Shown here in pieces: positions 10,177-22,366 of a DNA stretch of 64,000 bases (position 1 is the stretch's first letter; each line of letters starts with the position of its first letter). Position numbers and translations under genes: made by a program. The notes beneath the pieces are model-generated. The model was not told the origin of the DNA. It saw nothing but the letters and a program-made list of their open reading frames with translations, and ran no database searches. This stretch comes from Gonapodya prolifera JEL478 (lineage: Eukaryota > Monoblepharomycota > Monoblepharidomycetes > Monoblepharidales > Gonapodyaceae): assembly GCA_001574975.1 (NCBI GenBank), contig KQ965825.1, positions 81,883-145,882 on the forward strand, given 5' to 3'.

Positions 10177-13087
10177 TCATTCCTGCAGCGAGCGACCGAT
10201 ACGATCAGAATATGACAAAGTGCTGAACGCCTCAAAGCTGGACTGACCAGTCTCTTTTGTGTCGAGGTTGAAAGCTCTACACCACTCGTCGGCAAACAAT
10301 TCACCGACGAAAATTTTCTGCCCCACGACGCACGACATCTCGTCAGTCTCGATTGCAACATAGGGCTCGATCACCACGAAGATATCGTTCACTCTTGTGG
10401 AGATGGACCTGGGGAGGACATCCGATTGACCGTTTTGGAACATCATGAGTTTTTGAGGTCCGACAGAAGCGGGGAGATTGCTCTTGAATCCGGTGATGTA
10501 GGTCGATGGGGTCCACGCATGACTTGGAGAACGTGAACCACCGTCATCACGGTATCGCAGCTGTTCTTGGAGGTTCTTGGAGCGGCGATGATACAAGAAG
10601 CCACCGACAACGACAACAAAGGCCACGCAGCCTTGAAAAATATGGGGTCGTAAAGAACCTCGGGTAAGAATATTCGTTGCGTGTTTCGTGACCTGAACGG
10701 GATTCACCTGCTAATGCCGCTAAGATGATTGGGATGGGTGCAATACCGGCGCGTCCACCATCACTTCCACCGCCAATGTTCTGTGTCCCTTCCGAGGCAT
10801 TGGTGCTCGAGGCAAGCGGACTAGGACTGGCGGCACTTGTTTGAACGCGCGGGCATGAGGCGAGTTGCGCTCCCCCGTTGTTGAGACATAAAGGCGGCAG
10901 ATAGTCCACGAGGGTGGTGCTTGGTATGCACAGTTTTGTGCCCCAGACGGCGCACAAGTCGGATGCGACATTTCTGTGGTCGTGGGTAAAGGATGGTATG
11001 GGTGGGTCGATGCGCCACGTCTCTAAAGACGTGAAATCCCGAATCGAGCTCACCTGGGAAGGATCAGCGGGCCTGTCAGAGCCGTGTTGGAGACGTCGCT
11101 TTGAGAGAGGTACGGCGCTTAGAACGAGCGAAATTGTGCGTGTCTGACCGACGAGTGTACTTACAAATCCGTCAAGTTTGTCAACAGGCTAAGGTCAGGC
11201 CTACACACGAGTCCATGAGTCTGCTAGCAACCTTGCACCAGATGCAAATGGGGGCGTGTCCGTGTCCCCGCATGCACTCACAGCGTCCCACTAACCCCTG
11301 TATTACTCAAATCCAATATCATCATGTTGCGCATCGTACCAAGCCCCTCGCCCACCGTGCCCGACACGTTGGTCCCGCTGACGGAGATCTCTTGCATGCT
11401 CGCGAGCTGGAAGTAGGACGATGGGATGGGCCCGTTGATGCGCGTGTTGTGGCGTACGTCGCTGGATTGGATTGGCCGCGGGGCGTTTGGAATGGAATGG
11501 GAGAGCGGCACGTCCGGTATTGAGTGATTGTGAGTGCGCGACAGCGAGTTTGGAAATCGGAACACGAGAACGTACATGAACCCCATCCGTGGGTTGTTGG
11601 ACAAATCGGGAAGCGAGCCACTGAGCTGGCAATTGGAGGCTTGCAGCTGGGACATGAATGTGGATGTGCCAGGCAGGGCGGATCGCGGAGGAGTTTAGGC
11701 GTTTTTTTTGGAAGCGGGAAATGGTGGGTCGACAACGTGCAAATTTGCAAAAGACGTACGTTGATCAGTTTCGTGTTTGTGGAAAGACTCGGGATGGGGC
11801 CTGTAGGTGGGGGTTGCGGGTTGCGGGTTGAGTCACGGTGGGCGCCATGGGTGGTCAGACGAAAGCTTGTGTGTGGAATGTCGCGGTGCCAGAAGTCACC
11901 TGTGATTTGGTTTCCGCTTATAAAGCTGGGACCATGGCTGGCCGTTTAGTCCACGGAATTGCACAGATGAGAAATGCCCCCGCCGAGACTCACAGCGCAA
12001 CAAGTTCCGTCAACCGATCCAGCGGCGGCAACGGGCCCTCAAAGCTGTTGAATGCGATGTTGAGGTTGGTCAGGGTGGTGATGCGGGAGAAGTCGACGAC
12101 GGGACCGGCCTTGAATCGAGCAAAGACGAGCGGTCACGAAAGGAGGGGTTAGTGGTTACGCGACGGCGAGAGAACGTGTCACTGGAAGGGACACATACGA
12201 AGCGATTCCGGTCCAGGTAGCTGGTGTGATGTGTCTGAGTGAGGAAGAGTTTGGGGATGGCAAATGGGAAGTACTGAACTCACAGTTCTTTCAGTCGAGA
12301 TGAAGATTCAATCCACGTCGGGTTTCCTGTGAATACGTTCACCGATAGGGACCTGCGAGAAGGGGAGGTGGACTGCTTGAGACTTGGAAACGTTCGTCAC
12401 GCACGAAGTCGCAAGCGTACAGGACGGTAAGGAGTGGAAGTTGGGCGAGGATGTCGGTGGTTCCGTTCAAGGTGTTGATTCTGATACCCATTGCGAGCGG
12501 TAGCGAGAGAGTAAGCACGAACGGTGAACGTGAGAGCCACCGACAGTGAAGGCAGCTTAGCTTACTCTAAGCCGATACTGTCAAGTTTGGTCAACGTTGA
12601 AAGCCACGACGGTAAAGGGCCAGAGAGTGACGCGTTGTGGAGCCAGAGGTATTGCAGTTCTGTGAGGTTTTGAAAGTAACTTCGATGTCAGGGCAAAGGG
12701 ATGAGAAGTGTTTCGGAGGCTCGAGCAAAAAACGTGCAGAAGATAGTACCTCAAAGAGCGAACAGGAAAATTCCAAATATGCACCACGGTGACTCTACCG
12801 CCCGTGCACTGGACGTAGCTCCTGTAAGAGGAAAATGCTGGGATTATTGAACCCATCCACTGCTCCAGTATTCAACGTTTGACCACGGACCTGTAGTACT
12901 TTGGATCCAACTTGTCCGCCGTGGACTCCCAAAAGTATTGGCAGCAGTCCGCCGCTTGGTAGTCGGTGATTGGCGCACCGGACGCCGTTAGCGCGGCGAT
13001 AACGGCGGGGCAGTCGGAGGGGCTTTGGGCGGACACAGCGGATACGAGGAATGCGACGACGATGGCACCGATGAGTGTGAGATTCAT
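10177..13087 (-). CDS. Leucine-rich-repeat receptor-like protein with TM segment and cytoplasmic SH3 domain
   Basis: The start MNLTLIGAIVVAFLVSAVSA is a clear signal peptide. A Cys-containing cap follows (DCPAVIAALTASGAPITDYQ, DCCQYF) and then a CTGGRVTVVHI block typical of plant-type LRR N-caps. Short exons, mostly one LRR each, carry repeats such as LTELQYLWLHNASLSGPLPS, NTRINGPIPSSYFQLAS and MMILDLSNTGVSGTL. A membrane helix (IPIILAAL ... GCVAFVVVVGGFLYHRR) follows, then a basic juxtamembrane segment. An SH3-like domain comes last (VIEPYVAIETDEMSCVVGQ, FADEWCRAFNL). It is therefore probably a cell-surface protein linking an outside LRR to inside SH3 partners, without a kinase domain. Exon ends in the LRR zone are only partly resolved, and the C-terminus at 10177 is the end of the open frame. 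Confidence 0.8.
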
Positions 13088-13715
13088 TTGCGGTGTGAAC
13101 AAAGAGTCGGAAGCGGGTGCAGTTTGTCCGATGGCGATGGGGAGGGCGGTGATGCAGGGATGGGCGGGGACAGGTTACGAGGAGGGGCAGGCAGGAAGAA
13201 GCGCAGGGAGACAGAAGGAGTGAGGGAAACGGAGTGACCGGGCAAGAAGGCAAGAAGGGGGAGATGCAGAGCTGCGATTCGGTCTGATTCTGCTACCTGA
13301 CTCTTGACACCTTTGGATGGACCACAACACACCCTGAGGCACCGCAATTTGCTCAGCGCCAACGCAGACAACGTCATGTACCGATTCGCAGCGGGAGACG
13401 GCAGCACGCTGTTTCTCGCCACACTCTCTCCGTGCGCTTGCCCTGTGCATGTGGTCTGCGCTTGGACGGTGTGGGTAAAACAAGGCACAGTTCTCCCGAT
13501 AACATCCCACCAACAAACACCGCATCAATCGAGTGCGTAACCTTATCTATTCTGGGAATACCATCCCACTTGGCAAACCGGACGGCCGCTGAAAACTATT
13601 ACAAGCATTCCCAACCCAATAAATTCCTCCGTCACTCACTCATCTCAGTCCAACGCTCCTCGGTCATCGCGTCCACCGACACCGATGCGGGTTGGCTTCC
13701 GACCTCAACCAAGTC
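13088..13715. other. Upstream region of the LRR-SH3 gene
   Basis: Pyrimidine-rich patches and no gene that I can support. This is expected to hold the promoter of the minus-strand LRR-SH3 gene. Open frames on the minus strand here are low-complexity. Confidence 0.35.
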
Positions 13716-13970
13716 ATGACCTTCTCCCACGCCCTCCGCCACGACCACCTTCTTCTTCCCCCCCTCCACCGCTCCTCGCCAGAGACCGGTCCATCCGCAA
13801 CCTGTATACCCCTTCCATCTTCCTCATCCTAGGCTTCCTCTCCACCCTCCACGAATGGGCATCTGTATCCCACCCGCCACTCTCTAGCACCCGCAGGCGT
13901 CCACACCTCCACAACAGACCCCGACCACCCTCAGGCTCAGTCCGTGGTACGATAACGCCCATTGGCCATC
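13716..13970 (-). pseudogene. Decayed partial copy of the YSH1 C-terminal tail exon
   Basis: This stretch matches the plus-strand sequence near 22415-22680, inside the last exon of YSH1, in the same order and orientation. Matching blocks include 'ccccctccaccgc.cctc', 'agt/gaccgg.ccatcc' and 'cccgcaggc.tcca.acctcc' followed by 'acaacag...gaccaccctc'. Similarity is patchy and the reading frame is not kept. It is best read as a duplicated fragment of a host gene that has decayed about 9 kb from its source. Confidence 0.65.
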
Positions 13971-15510
13971 ATCGTCCCGATATCTCAAAATAAAGCGAGT
14001 CGTCTTTGGCAGTCTGATGTGAAGAAACTATACGTGTTATTTCTGTTTGAGAGACCCTTGCCTTTGGGGAAGGCCAGTGAGTCCGAATACAAGTATTCTC
14101 GCTGTTTGAAGTTGGTTACTCGGTATCAGTGAGCAATGAGAGACATAGATTTGCAGCTGTCGACTCTGAAGTCGTTGATTTTGTCAAAAAGGGTGATCCC
14201 GGAGCAAAGATTGACAATATAACTATTCTAAAATCCGATTGTGGCACACAAACCACCACAACACTTCACTGTGTAAGTTTATGGGCCTGATTTAACGCAG
14301 TGATGATAACTTTTGGTGTCGGCGAGTCGGCTTTCAGCTTTAGGCGGCCGATCAGTTCGAACGTCACAGCTGGGACATTTCTTTGGTTTTCTCAGAGCTT
14401 GCGATCATCACTGCACTACCCTTGCAGGTACATCACTGGCTCATAGTTTCCGCAAACGGTACATAAGAGTGTTTTACATATTCAGGTTCCATTACTTATG
14501 CTCCAGGTCTCCGCAAAGTCTCATCAAACTCAGTCTCATCAAACTCAGTCTCAACTGTTGCCCCCTTCTAGACTTTACAGAAACACGGTGGTCGTCCGTT
14601 GTTCATATTGCGGCAGACACATCAACGTCCAATAGATACAGATGACCTGACGAGATTGGCTTTCAACGTTGGCGAATCCTCTCCACCTTGCCGCAACCTT
14701 GACAAAGTTTCTCGATTCCTTGCTGTACTCGAATTGCACTGGCTCCAACGTTTTCGCGTATCCTGAGAGAAATCTTTGGATTGGGGCTTGGAAAACCACT
14801 TTTTATGTGGTTATGTGGAAGAACGGCCCCTTTCGATATTGGCCAGTTTGGAACGGAACATCAATAGTTGACGGCGCAGATGACGCTTGGAACGACCCCA
14901 AACGTGCATTATGTTGTATGCGTATACTCAAAGCTTTTGTTCTCGGCCTTGTGGAGCACCACGGCCGCAGCTACTTTGCCACTATTGGCTTTGCACACAA
15001 ATTACGCGGCACTAGACTACAGTTGTAAAGTAATTCCTCTTGACCACCAAATTCTTTCATAGCTTCTCCCACGTCCTCCAGCGCATCCTATGCCTCGTCA
15101 CACCATCTTCCCGTAGAGCTGTGAGCGTCTGTTCTTCATCGCCTTCAAAACAAGGTTTCTTCTATTCTTATAGGGGTGCCACGCTTGGAGGACTGGACTC
15201 GACCGGCGGTGACTGCAATTGACAGTGCGACGACCAAGGACGACATGGGATGTCGTTGTTGTTGATCCAATCGCCCGACTCCCTTCCCGGGAACACGTGC
15301 TGGAGCGGTGGGCCTTCGATCGAACTTATATATTTACAAATTGCTTTTTCCATGTTGCGTGGTAAGTCGTGCAAATGCCGATGCATTCTATTTACAAATC
15401 TGCTATGAATTCTAGTTCTCCAGATCTGTCCAGCAGACCTCCTCTAACTTACTCAGAACGAGCACACATCACAGCTCACCTTCTCCCGGTTTTTTTTCGC
15501 ACACACACGC
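13971..15510. other. Long intergenic region
   Basis: No gene is supported in about 1.5 kb. It contains a short tandem repeat at 14518-14555. A 119-codon plus frame at 14669-15028 has no recognisable motif or convincing introns. Confidence 0.4.
14518..14555. repeat. 15-base tandem repeat, about 2.5 copies
   Basis: The unit 'tctcatcaaactcag' occurs twice exactly and then continues with 'tctcaac'. Confidence 0.8.
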
Positions 15511-17920
15511 TCACCGCCCACCCCTCCCCGCCACCCACCGCAACGCCGGCGCTAAGGCATTCACAACGCGCCTCCCGCCACGTGACCGCGGAAGCGCCGG
15601 AGGATCCGACAAGTCGTGGACGAGGATGGGCTCGGAAACGAGATGGGGGTGTTCGTAACCGACGTCTGATGGGAGCATGTTGGGGCATGGTGGTTTGACG
15701 ACTGGCACTGGCGAGGGAACGCTGGATCGTGCATTCCGACCCAGAGATATTGTCCGCTGCGGGACGGTCATGACGGCATCGTCTGGCGTTTCGGCCGTCG
15801 GAGGCGGGACCAGTACAGCACTTCTGCTGTAGATGTCGTCGTCCATCAACATATTGATGATCCCGACGCTCGCCGACGGGCGCAATGTCTTCGTCGTCGA
15901 CCACCGCGGAGACGACATCGCGTGCTTCGCCCTCCTGCTTCTACCGTTCGTGCCCTCGTCATCCGAGGAACACGTGAGCCAGTCGGATGAGGAGGCTGAT
16001 GACGTGGATACGGGTCGTGCGCCGCCGCGTCCCAGCGAGGACGAACCGGAAGGGGATGCTTCGGAGAAGCTCCGTTTGTGCCCGAATGACGGGCGTGGCG
16101 AGTCTGGTGGGACCAAAACTAGCGGGTGAGTTATGGGAGAGAGCGTGGCTTCGGAGTTTGTGCGGGAGTGGGTGAGTGTGGGGTGCGTTTGCTGGTTCGG
16201 TGGTATTCCGGGGAAGCTGGCGAGACTTGCCAGGGAGGCCGCGTGAGAAAAAGACTGCGCTTGGTGAAGTGTGGATGCAGAGGAGTTCGTGCGGGTGTGG
16301 TTGGACAAGAGCTTGTCCCGGTCGGAGTGTCTCATCGCGTATGGGTCGAAAGCAGCAGTGGCGGTGAGATCGAAGGATGACGCAGATTCGTGCACGACAG
16401 CGTGTACTTTGTCTGCTGCTGTCATGGGGGGTTGGTGCCCCGTGCGTTCGGGGAGTGTGATCTGGTCCAGCTTGATCGTAAGTGGATCAGAGATGTGCGG
16501 TTTGCACGCGTCCAGGATCTCAGCTGCAAGTTTAGCCGCGCTAGGGTCAAAGATAAGGAATGCAGCCGTGTTGACGAGGCCGGAGAAGGTGATTGCGATT
16601 TCTTGTGGGATGGGTGCGTGATGGACAATTTGTTGAACGAGGGGGAAACGTTGAGGTCTCATAATGCGTCAAACTCACCACCAATGAAGGCGACAACCTT
16701 GATCTCGGTGAAAATTGAGGACACTATGGACGTTCCGCCGCATAGGAGTATGAGGATTGGGTACTGGCGACGGGGACGTGCCATGGGTTTCGTCGGATAT
16801 TGGTCGATTTCGACCACACCAAACGCTCAAACTTCAACCATCGTACAGGAACAAGCAGGGGCAACTCACCATGACCAATCTCTGCGACAACTTGGACATC
16901 TCGTCCGCCGAGGTCTTATTCGTCGCAGGCGCCAGTACTGCGCCCGATGCCTTGACTCTGAGCTGCTCTGCTGCCAATCGAGACGACTTGCGCGATAGGC
17001 GTAGTGTGATTACGGACACGAGGATCAGGTTGATCACAACGGGGATAGCGGCGCCGATGAGAATGGTCATGGCTTGCGGCCCCAGTGGGTCGCGGAAGAA
17101 GCAACCGCCGTCGCCGGGGTTCTTGCCCGCTCTTTCATAGCCGTAGTTGAGGTGGTGGAGGTTTTCAAGTTCGGAGGTGAGTGATTCTGGGAGAAACGGG
17201 GCCGTGACTTCCCTTAACTTACCCTGAGAATGTTGAGACGGCGCATCCAATGCCAATGAGGATGGGAACGAGAAGAAGTACGGCCTCGCCTATTCGAGAT
17301 GGTGAGCGAGCGTTGAGTACCAGGGAAGAGAAAAGGAGGCCTTTGGATGTTAACGTTGGTGCGAGGGTCGATGAGTACGGTCGTTGTCGAGAGAAAGCAA
17401 GGAGGACATCGCGCACCGCATATCATGAGACTACTATAGTACTCTGCCGCGTAGCCGCTGACAAAGCCGAGGACGCTAAAACTTTAGGTGTGAAAGGTAC
17501 AACGTATGTTAGGAAGAGTGCAGTGTGAAGTAAAACGCCTCGGCCAACGCACTTGCAGCCCATTGACTCTGGCTCGACGAATAAACTCGCGACATAGCAC
17601 GCCGAGCCAATAAGGTTCCCCGCAAAGAGGACGATGAGCAGTTTATGCAAAGTATGGTGGAGAAGGTTCTGCTTGACGCTACGGGGGACGAGTGTGACGT
17701 CCCAGGGTTAGATCCAACACAGTGATGCGTTGCGATGTACTCACCAGTACGCCAGAAGGTACAGCCCCAGCACTACAAGATTCCCCACCACCGAGGCCGA
17801 AAGTGCACCGAGGTGGATCAACCCTCGGAAATGTCTGTCCGCGATCCACGAGTCCGGCTGCGCAGAGTCCGGCGACATCCCCGCTGCCGCTTCTGTGAGA
17901 GTTCCCGCCGTGTAGTCCAT
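15511..17920 (-). CDS. Seven-transmembrane receptor-like protein A, long Ser/Thr-rich tail
   Basis: Start MDYTAGTLTEAAAGM at 17920. Helix 1 contains SASVVGNLVVLGLYLLAY (GN motif as in GPCR TM1). Helix 2 is KLLIVLFAGNLIGSACYVAS, helix 3 VLGFVSGYAAEYYSSLMICG and helix 4 EAVLLLVPILIGIGCAVST. A loop GDGGCFFRDPLGPQA leads into helix 5 (TILIGAAIPVVINLILVSV) with RLSRKS at its end. Helix 6 has ILLCGGTSIVSSIF and helix 7 AITFSGLVNTAAFLIFDP. A tail of about 300 residues follows, rich in Ser, Thr, Pro and His and probably disordered and phosphorylated. The order fits a G-protein-coupled receptor, but I cannot assign a class or ligand. It is a tandem paralogue of the next minus-strand gene (18229-19940). 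Intron ends are inferred from matching the two copies. Confidence 0.72.
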
Positions 17921-18228
17921 ATCGAGTGAGCGGTAAGAGACCGAAGTCGGAGACCGTGTATGCCGTTTGACGCTCGGAAGTGGGCCGCAGCATCAGGGAG
18001 CGCCGCACTGAACGCCACCATCATGTCATCTTTGTTTTGTTTCGGGTATCAAGCACCATAATTATTAGATCAGAGTAAACAAATAAACGCAAAAGAAAAA
18101 TTATTGCAAGATCATCGTTATCAAAAGTCCAACCGGCACGCCGCGACTACCCGTGCTTCCTGATCGAGGGTGTCACGTCACTTGGCTTGATCTCCTCGCT
18201 AGCAGCCTCAGCACCACACTGAATGCAT
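17921..18228. other. Spacer between the tandem receptor genes
   Basis: A/T-rich around 18050-18120. No gene is seen. It should hold the end of receptor B and the promoter of receptor A. Confidence 0.4.
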
Positions 18229-19940
18229 TCACCAAAAATGTAAGACTGTTGGTGCACTCCGCGTCGCCCAACACATGCTGAGTTCGTTCCATGCCCACCG
18301 CGTGCGATTGCAAATTCCCGAAACCTTCGGACACCCGTCCTCCTGGACTCCTTTCCGGCACTCCCACGGTTTCGGTCTCGTGCGGATTGGCCGTTCTGCA
18401 GAATCTGGCGTACTACTCCGCGACCCTGCCAGAGACCCGGCATGCGGCGCCCCGGGCGTCACCTTCAGGGTGCGCTCAGACGATGGTACTGGCGACGACG
18501 CATGGGGGCGCAAGTGCTGGTTCTGAGCCGAGGATGCCGAGCCGGTGGAGCGCACGTACAAGTCCCACGCACTGAAACTTTGCGGTGTGTTGATGCTGGT
18601 TGTCGATGGCGAGCGTGAGGGACTGCGGCATCGTGTTCGCAAACCCGTTGATAGTGATTGCGATTTCTGTGTCGGGTTTTGGGTTCGAGGTAATGGTGGT
18701 GATGGGGAGAGGCAGAGTGCCGTGAGTTCCAAACGATAAAATGCCGGTGAATGTTTTCAGTAATTTTGGACTTTGCAGAAAGCTGCAAGTGTCTCTTACT
18801 TACTGCCGATAAATGCCAACACAGGTATACCGTCGAATATTGTTGCCACAATAGCAGTCCCGCCGCAGAGGATTATAGAAGCGGGTACTTCGTTTTGTAT
18901 CCATGTTTTAACACCACGAAGTGAAATAGCACCTTACGCACCCACTGCTCACCATAATCAACCTCCTAGACAGCTCGACCACATCATCCACCGGGCTCCC
19001 ATTCGCACTAGTCGTCATCATCCCACCCCCCTGGACTCGCCACGTCTCCGTGGCCAGCCAAGCCGACTTGCGCGAAAGGCGAAATGTGATCACGAACACG
19101 AGAATGAAGTTGATCAAGACGGGTAGCGGGGCGCCGATCAGTACCGTGAGCGCCTGCGCGCCTAGTGGGTCCCGGAAGAAACACCCGCCGTCGCCAGGGT
19201 TAGTACCAACTCTTGCGGGTAGAGGTACAAGTGGGTCATGAGCGTGCGGGTGGGTGGAATGTCATTGGTGCAGAAAAAGGCCTTGCAGCTCACCCGCCGA
19301 CAGTTGCGGGTCCAAACCCCACGGCCGCCGTCAGCGGTACCATGAATATGACTGTCTCGACTGTGCGCGAGGGCGGGTGTGTGTTGAAGACCAGTGAGGA
19401 GAAGAGGAGGGCTGCCGGTCGGGATTGGTTGTTGTTGTTCCCGATCTGACTACAATGGGGAACGACAGAGACTCACCGCAGATCATTAAACTGCTATAGT
19501 ACTCCCCTGCGTATGCGCCAATGAAGCCCAGCACACTGAGTCTGATGGCTCGCGTCGTTTGGACACAACTGCAGCGGAAGTTCATCCCCAAACAAGTTGG
19601 CCACAAAGCACCCCGTGCCGACGAGATTTCCCACAAAATTCACCACGAGGAGTTTGTGCAGCGTGTGCCTGAGAAGTTCGGGGCGAACCCTGAAGGAACA
19701 GGAACAGCCAAAACCGAACGCAACCGCAGCTCGACTCCCCATGCTTCATCATGCATAACCGAGGTTACCGATAGCCAAAACACACCTATACGTAACACCG
19801 TACAGCACCAACACGATCGCATCCCCGAGAACGGACGCCGACAGTCCCCCCTGATGGATCAGGGAGTTCTCCGTCGTCATCCTTGGGGACGACATGGACC
19901 TTACGGGCGCCCTTGCGATCGGGTCGGTGGCGATGTTCAT
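18229..19940 (-). CDS. Seven-transmembrane receptor-like protein B (paralogue of A)
   Basis: Start MNIATDPIARAPVRSM at 19940. Helices align one by one with receptor A: GLSASVLGDAIVLVLYGV (GD instead of GN), HTLHKLLVVNFVGNLVGTGC, LSVLGFIGAYAGEYYSSLMI, a helix VIFMVPLTAAVGFG, the loop NPGDGGCFFRDPLGAQAL, LIGAPLPVLINFILVFV with RLSRKS, and IILCGGTAIVATIFDGIPVL. A weaker helix-7 segment AITINGFANTMPQSL is followed by the tail. The tail is shorter than in A. Its frame is uncertain: one frame stops at 18476, another Ser/Pro-rich one at 18229. Same strand and order as receptor A, so local duplication is likely. Helix 7 is less hydrophobic than in A, so receptor B may be diverging or damaged at this end. 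Confidence 0.68.
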
Positions 19941-20569
19941 GGTGTTGGGGAATGGGAAATGTTAAGGGGAGAACGCAGGATGCGGTGTGTTTGTTTGGGG
20001 TCGGGTGGGCGATCTCGACATTCGGCCGAGGTGGCATCGTCGGGGCGGATGGTTGATAAAGATACTACATGGTGAAGGATGAGTGTGATGGGGAAGTCGC
20101 GCTGGTGACTCCGCGACCGAACAGGTAGTGGTCGACTCGGAGTTACAATTGTACTGTACCATATAATCAACTGAGTCAGGAGTGCATCTTTCGGACCTCC
20201 ACTGTCGACCAGCGTCTCCGGTAATAATTTAAATGGCTTGAAAATTAAATAAAATGAGACTTCTCTTTCTCATTATGTGAAAGAGAAGTGGGCTTGTTTG
20301 CTGCTCTCTTCTTTTTCAGTCAAAACCGACTTTCTGCGGACCAAAATGCCACAGTCACCAACAACGCCATACGTCACGTAAAAATTAAGTAAGCGCGTGT
20401 GTCATTCTCATCCCAGCATCCCACTGCACCGAAGCCGTTAGTCGAGCGCTTCGCACATGATCTTGCACCTCCCATCAGGATGCACGCAAAACTCCAGTCC
20501 CGAACCGTTCATTGCACTCCACGACCATCACGCCACCTCAAGGAATGAAGCCTTGCGCAAAGTGAGAGC
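19941..20569. other. Intergenic
   Basis: No gene is supported. A short inverted 'gagaagt'/'acttctc' pair near 20260-20290 ('gagacttctctttctcattatgtgaaagagaagtggg') could form a hairpin with an arm of about 9-10 bases. No function can be assigned. Confidence 0.4.
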
Positions 20570-22136
20570 TCACGTATCTCTCATCCCCGCCTGCCTGAAG
20601 TAGGCAAGTATTCTGAACATGTGGCATTCGTGCGCCAACCGAATGGCCTCTCCGTCCCTGCAGTTGACAGAGACTTCACGGTGCAAGATTAAATGGGCAA
20701 CTATGTTGGGGGCATTGATTCGCACTGCTTGGACAAAAATATCTTCATTCAGTGCCTGAAATGAGGAGGCCGTGGGGTTTGGATAGATAACCTTGCTGAG
20801 GAGGTCGAGACACATTCCTGCTAGTGCTGCATTGTCAACATCGACAACGCATTGGAGAACGACGTGTAGGTCAGAGGCGCTGAGGTCGTTCGGGTAGTAC
20901 AGGCGCATCAGCTGAGCAACCATCGCAATTTTATCGCCCTTCACAGCAGCCACCAGTGCTAAAGCCGCCAGATCTCCGACTCTCCGTATCGACTGGGGAT
21001 TGGCCAAGGATTGCTCTTGGTCGTATTGATAGAGCAATGTCACCATGCTGGCCCGGTTGTTCCTCGCCGCTGTAACAAGCACCTGTTCCCGCATCACGCG
21101 TTCCCAGGGTACGAGCTCGAGGAACATCTTTACCACAACCTCGCTCTTGCACCTGGCTACAGCGGCGACGAGTGCTTGAACGTCGTTGGCGTGATTATAT
21201 CCGCATGTGCTGAGGAGGAGCTTCATGCAGTTGACCGCACTTTTTTTGGCGGCCGCAACAAAGAGGTTGTTTCGCTGGCGAACGAAGACAGAGCGGGTGG
21301 CCTGATGTCTCAACGAAACGTTCAGTACGTCTGCGTGATCTCCCTTCAATGGAGATTTGAGAAATGGCACCATGTACCCAAAATTTGGGTAGGCGTCCAG
21401 AAGCGCCTTGACAGTGTCAGTTCGTCCTTGCTCACACGACACGACGAGCGCTCTGTAATTTAAGGCATGAACCTCGGCCCCTTTCGCGAGCATGAGTCGC
21501 ACAACGCCCAAGTGGCCTCTCTGAACCGCGTTCATGAGAGGAGTAGAGGTGTTTATCAATGGAGCTCCAGAGTCAATCAAGAGCTCCGCGATGTCCTCAT
21601 GTCCGCCTGTTGCGGCAGCTGTAAGAGCAAAGTTACCGCGGTCACCATCAGTGCGAGCACCGAGCTCAAGGAGCCGCTTCACAATTGCAAATTGCCCGTG
21701 CTCCGCTGCCAGTCGCAGAGCGGAGCCGAAGAGGACTTCCGTGTTCGCATCGGCACACCGGTTTGTATGCCTGCTGATGAAGTGCAGCGGGACCGTTGAC
21801 ATTGACGATTTTGAGGACCTCGAGGTCGCCCTGCTTAATCTCCGCCAGTAGGGCGTGCTGCGGAGATGTGAACGACTGGAGCGCCCGTTCTGCAATGTTG
21901 GTGGGATCGGAAAGTATGGAAAAGAGACGTCTGTTGAGGGATCCCACCGGGAATGCAAGGCGGTGAGGGCAGAACGTGCCGATTCGTGAGATTATCTCTG
22001 TGGGAAGGAGAAGGAGGGGGAAAGAATCGGATGGCATCGAGCAAAGACTTTGGATGGGGGTGCGATTGATTCTTTCTGGTGTTCGATCGATGGACGCTTG
22101 CAAGGACCGACATTCGTTTGCAACAGTTTCGCACAT
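20570..22136 (-). CDS. Ankyrin-repeat protein with F-box-like N-terminus, one apparent frame break
   Basis: The N-terminus has an F-box-like stretch (FPLLLLPTEIISRIGTFCPH) followed by SLNRRLFSILSD. Ankyrin repeats come next: SALRLAAEHGQFAIVKRLLE, NFALTAAATGGHEDIAELLI, TPLMNAVQRGHLGVVRLMLA and further degenerate units to the stop at 20570. N- and C-terminal parts are in different frames. The switch falls between the 'ALLAEIKQGDLEVLKIVNVNG' region and 'ADANTEVLFGSALRLA', near 21770-21800, where no convincing intron fits. About 440 codons after it stay open, so the gene is probably alive and the break an indel or short unusual intron. A related broken copy lies at 37260-38825. Ankyrin/F-box pairs often act as adaptors in ubiquitin ligases; that role is inference. 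Confidence 0.75.
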
Positions 22137-22366
22137 TCAAAAGCATCCGCACACTCACTTTCGCCAGCGGTCAGTCTCTTGACATTGCGTCCGTAGAGTA
22201 TGTGGACTGGATATGGCAATGGTTCACCGAACCTTACCCAGTAACACGATCAAAAGGCGACAGCAATCCGTTTTTCCATTAATCATGGTATCTACCGAAC
22301 AATTACATGACAATGCCATACGTTCCCGCACCCGAAACGTCGTCCGGCACTCAATCCTCTCAAGCG

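Noticed and set aside
14669-15028. 119-codon plus-strand frame in the 14-15 kb region
   Set aside because: Composition is unremarkable, with no conserved block or plausible neighbouring exon.
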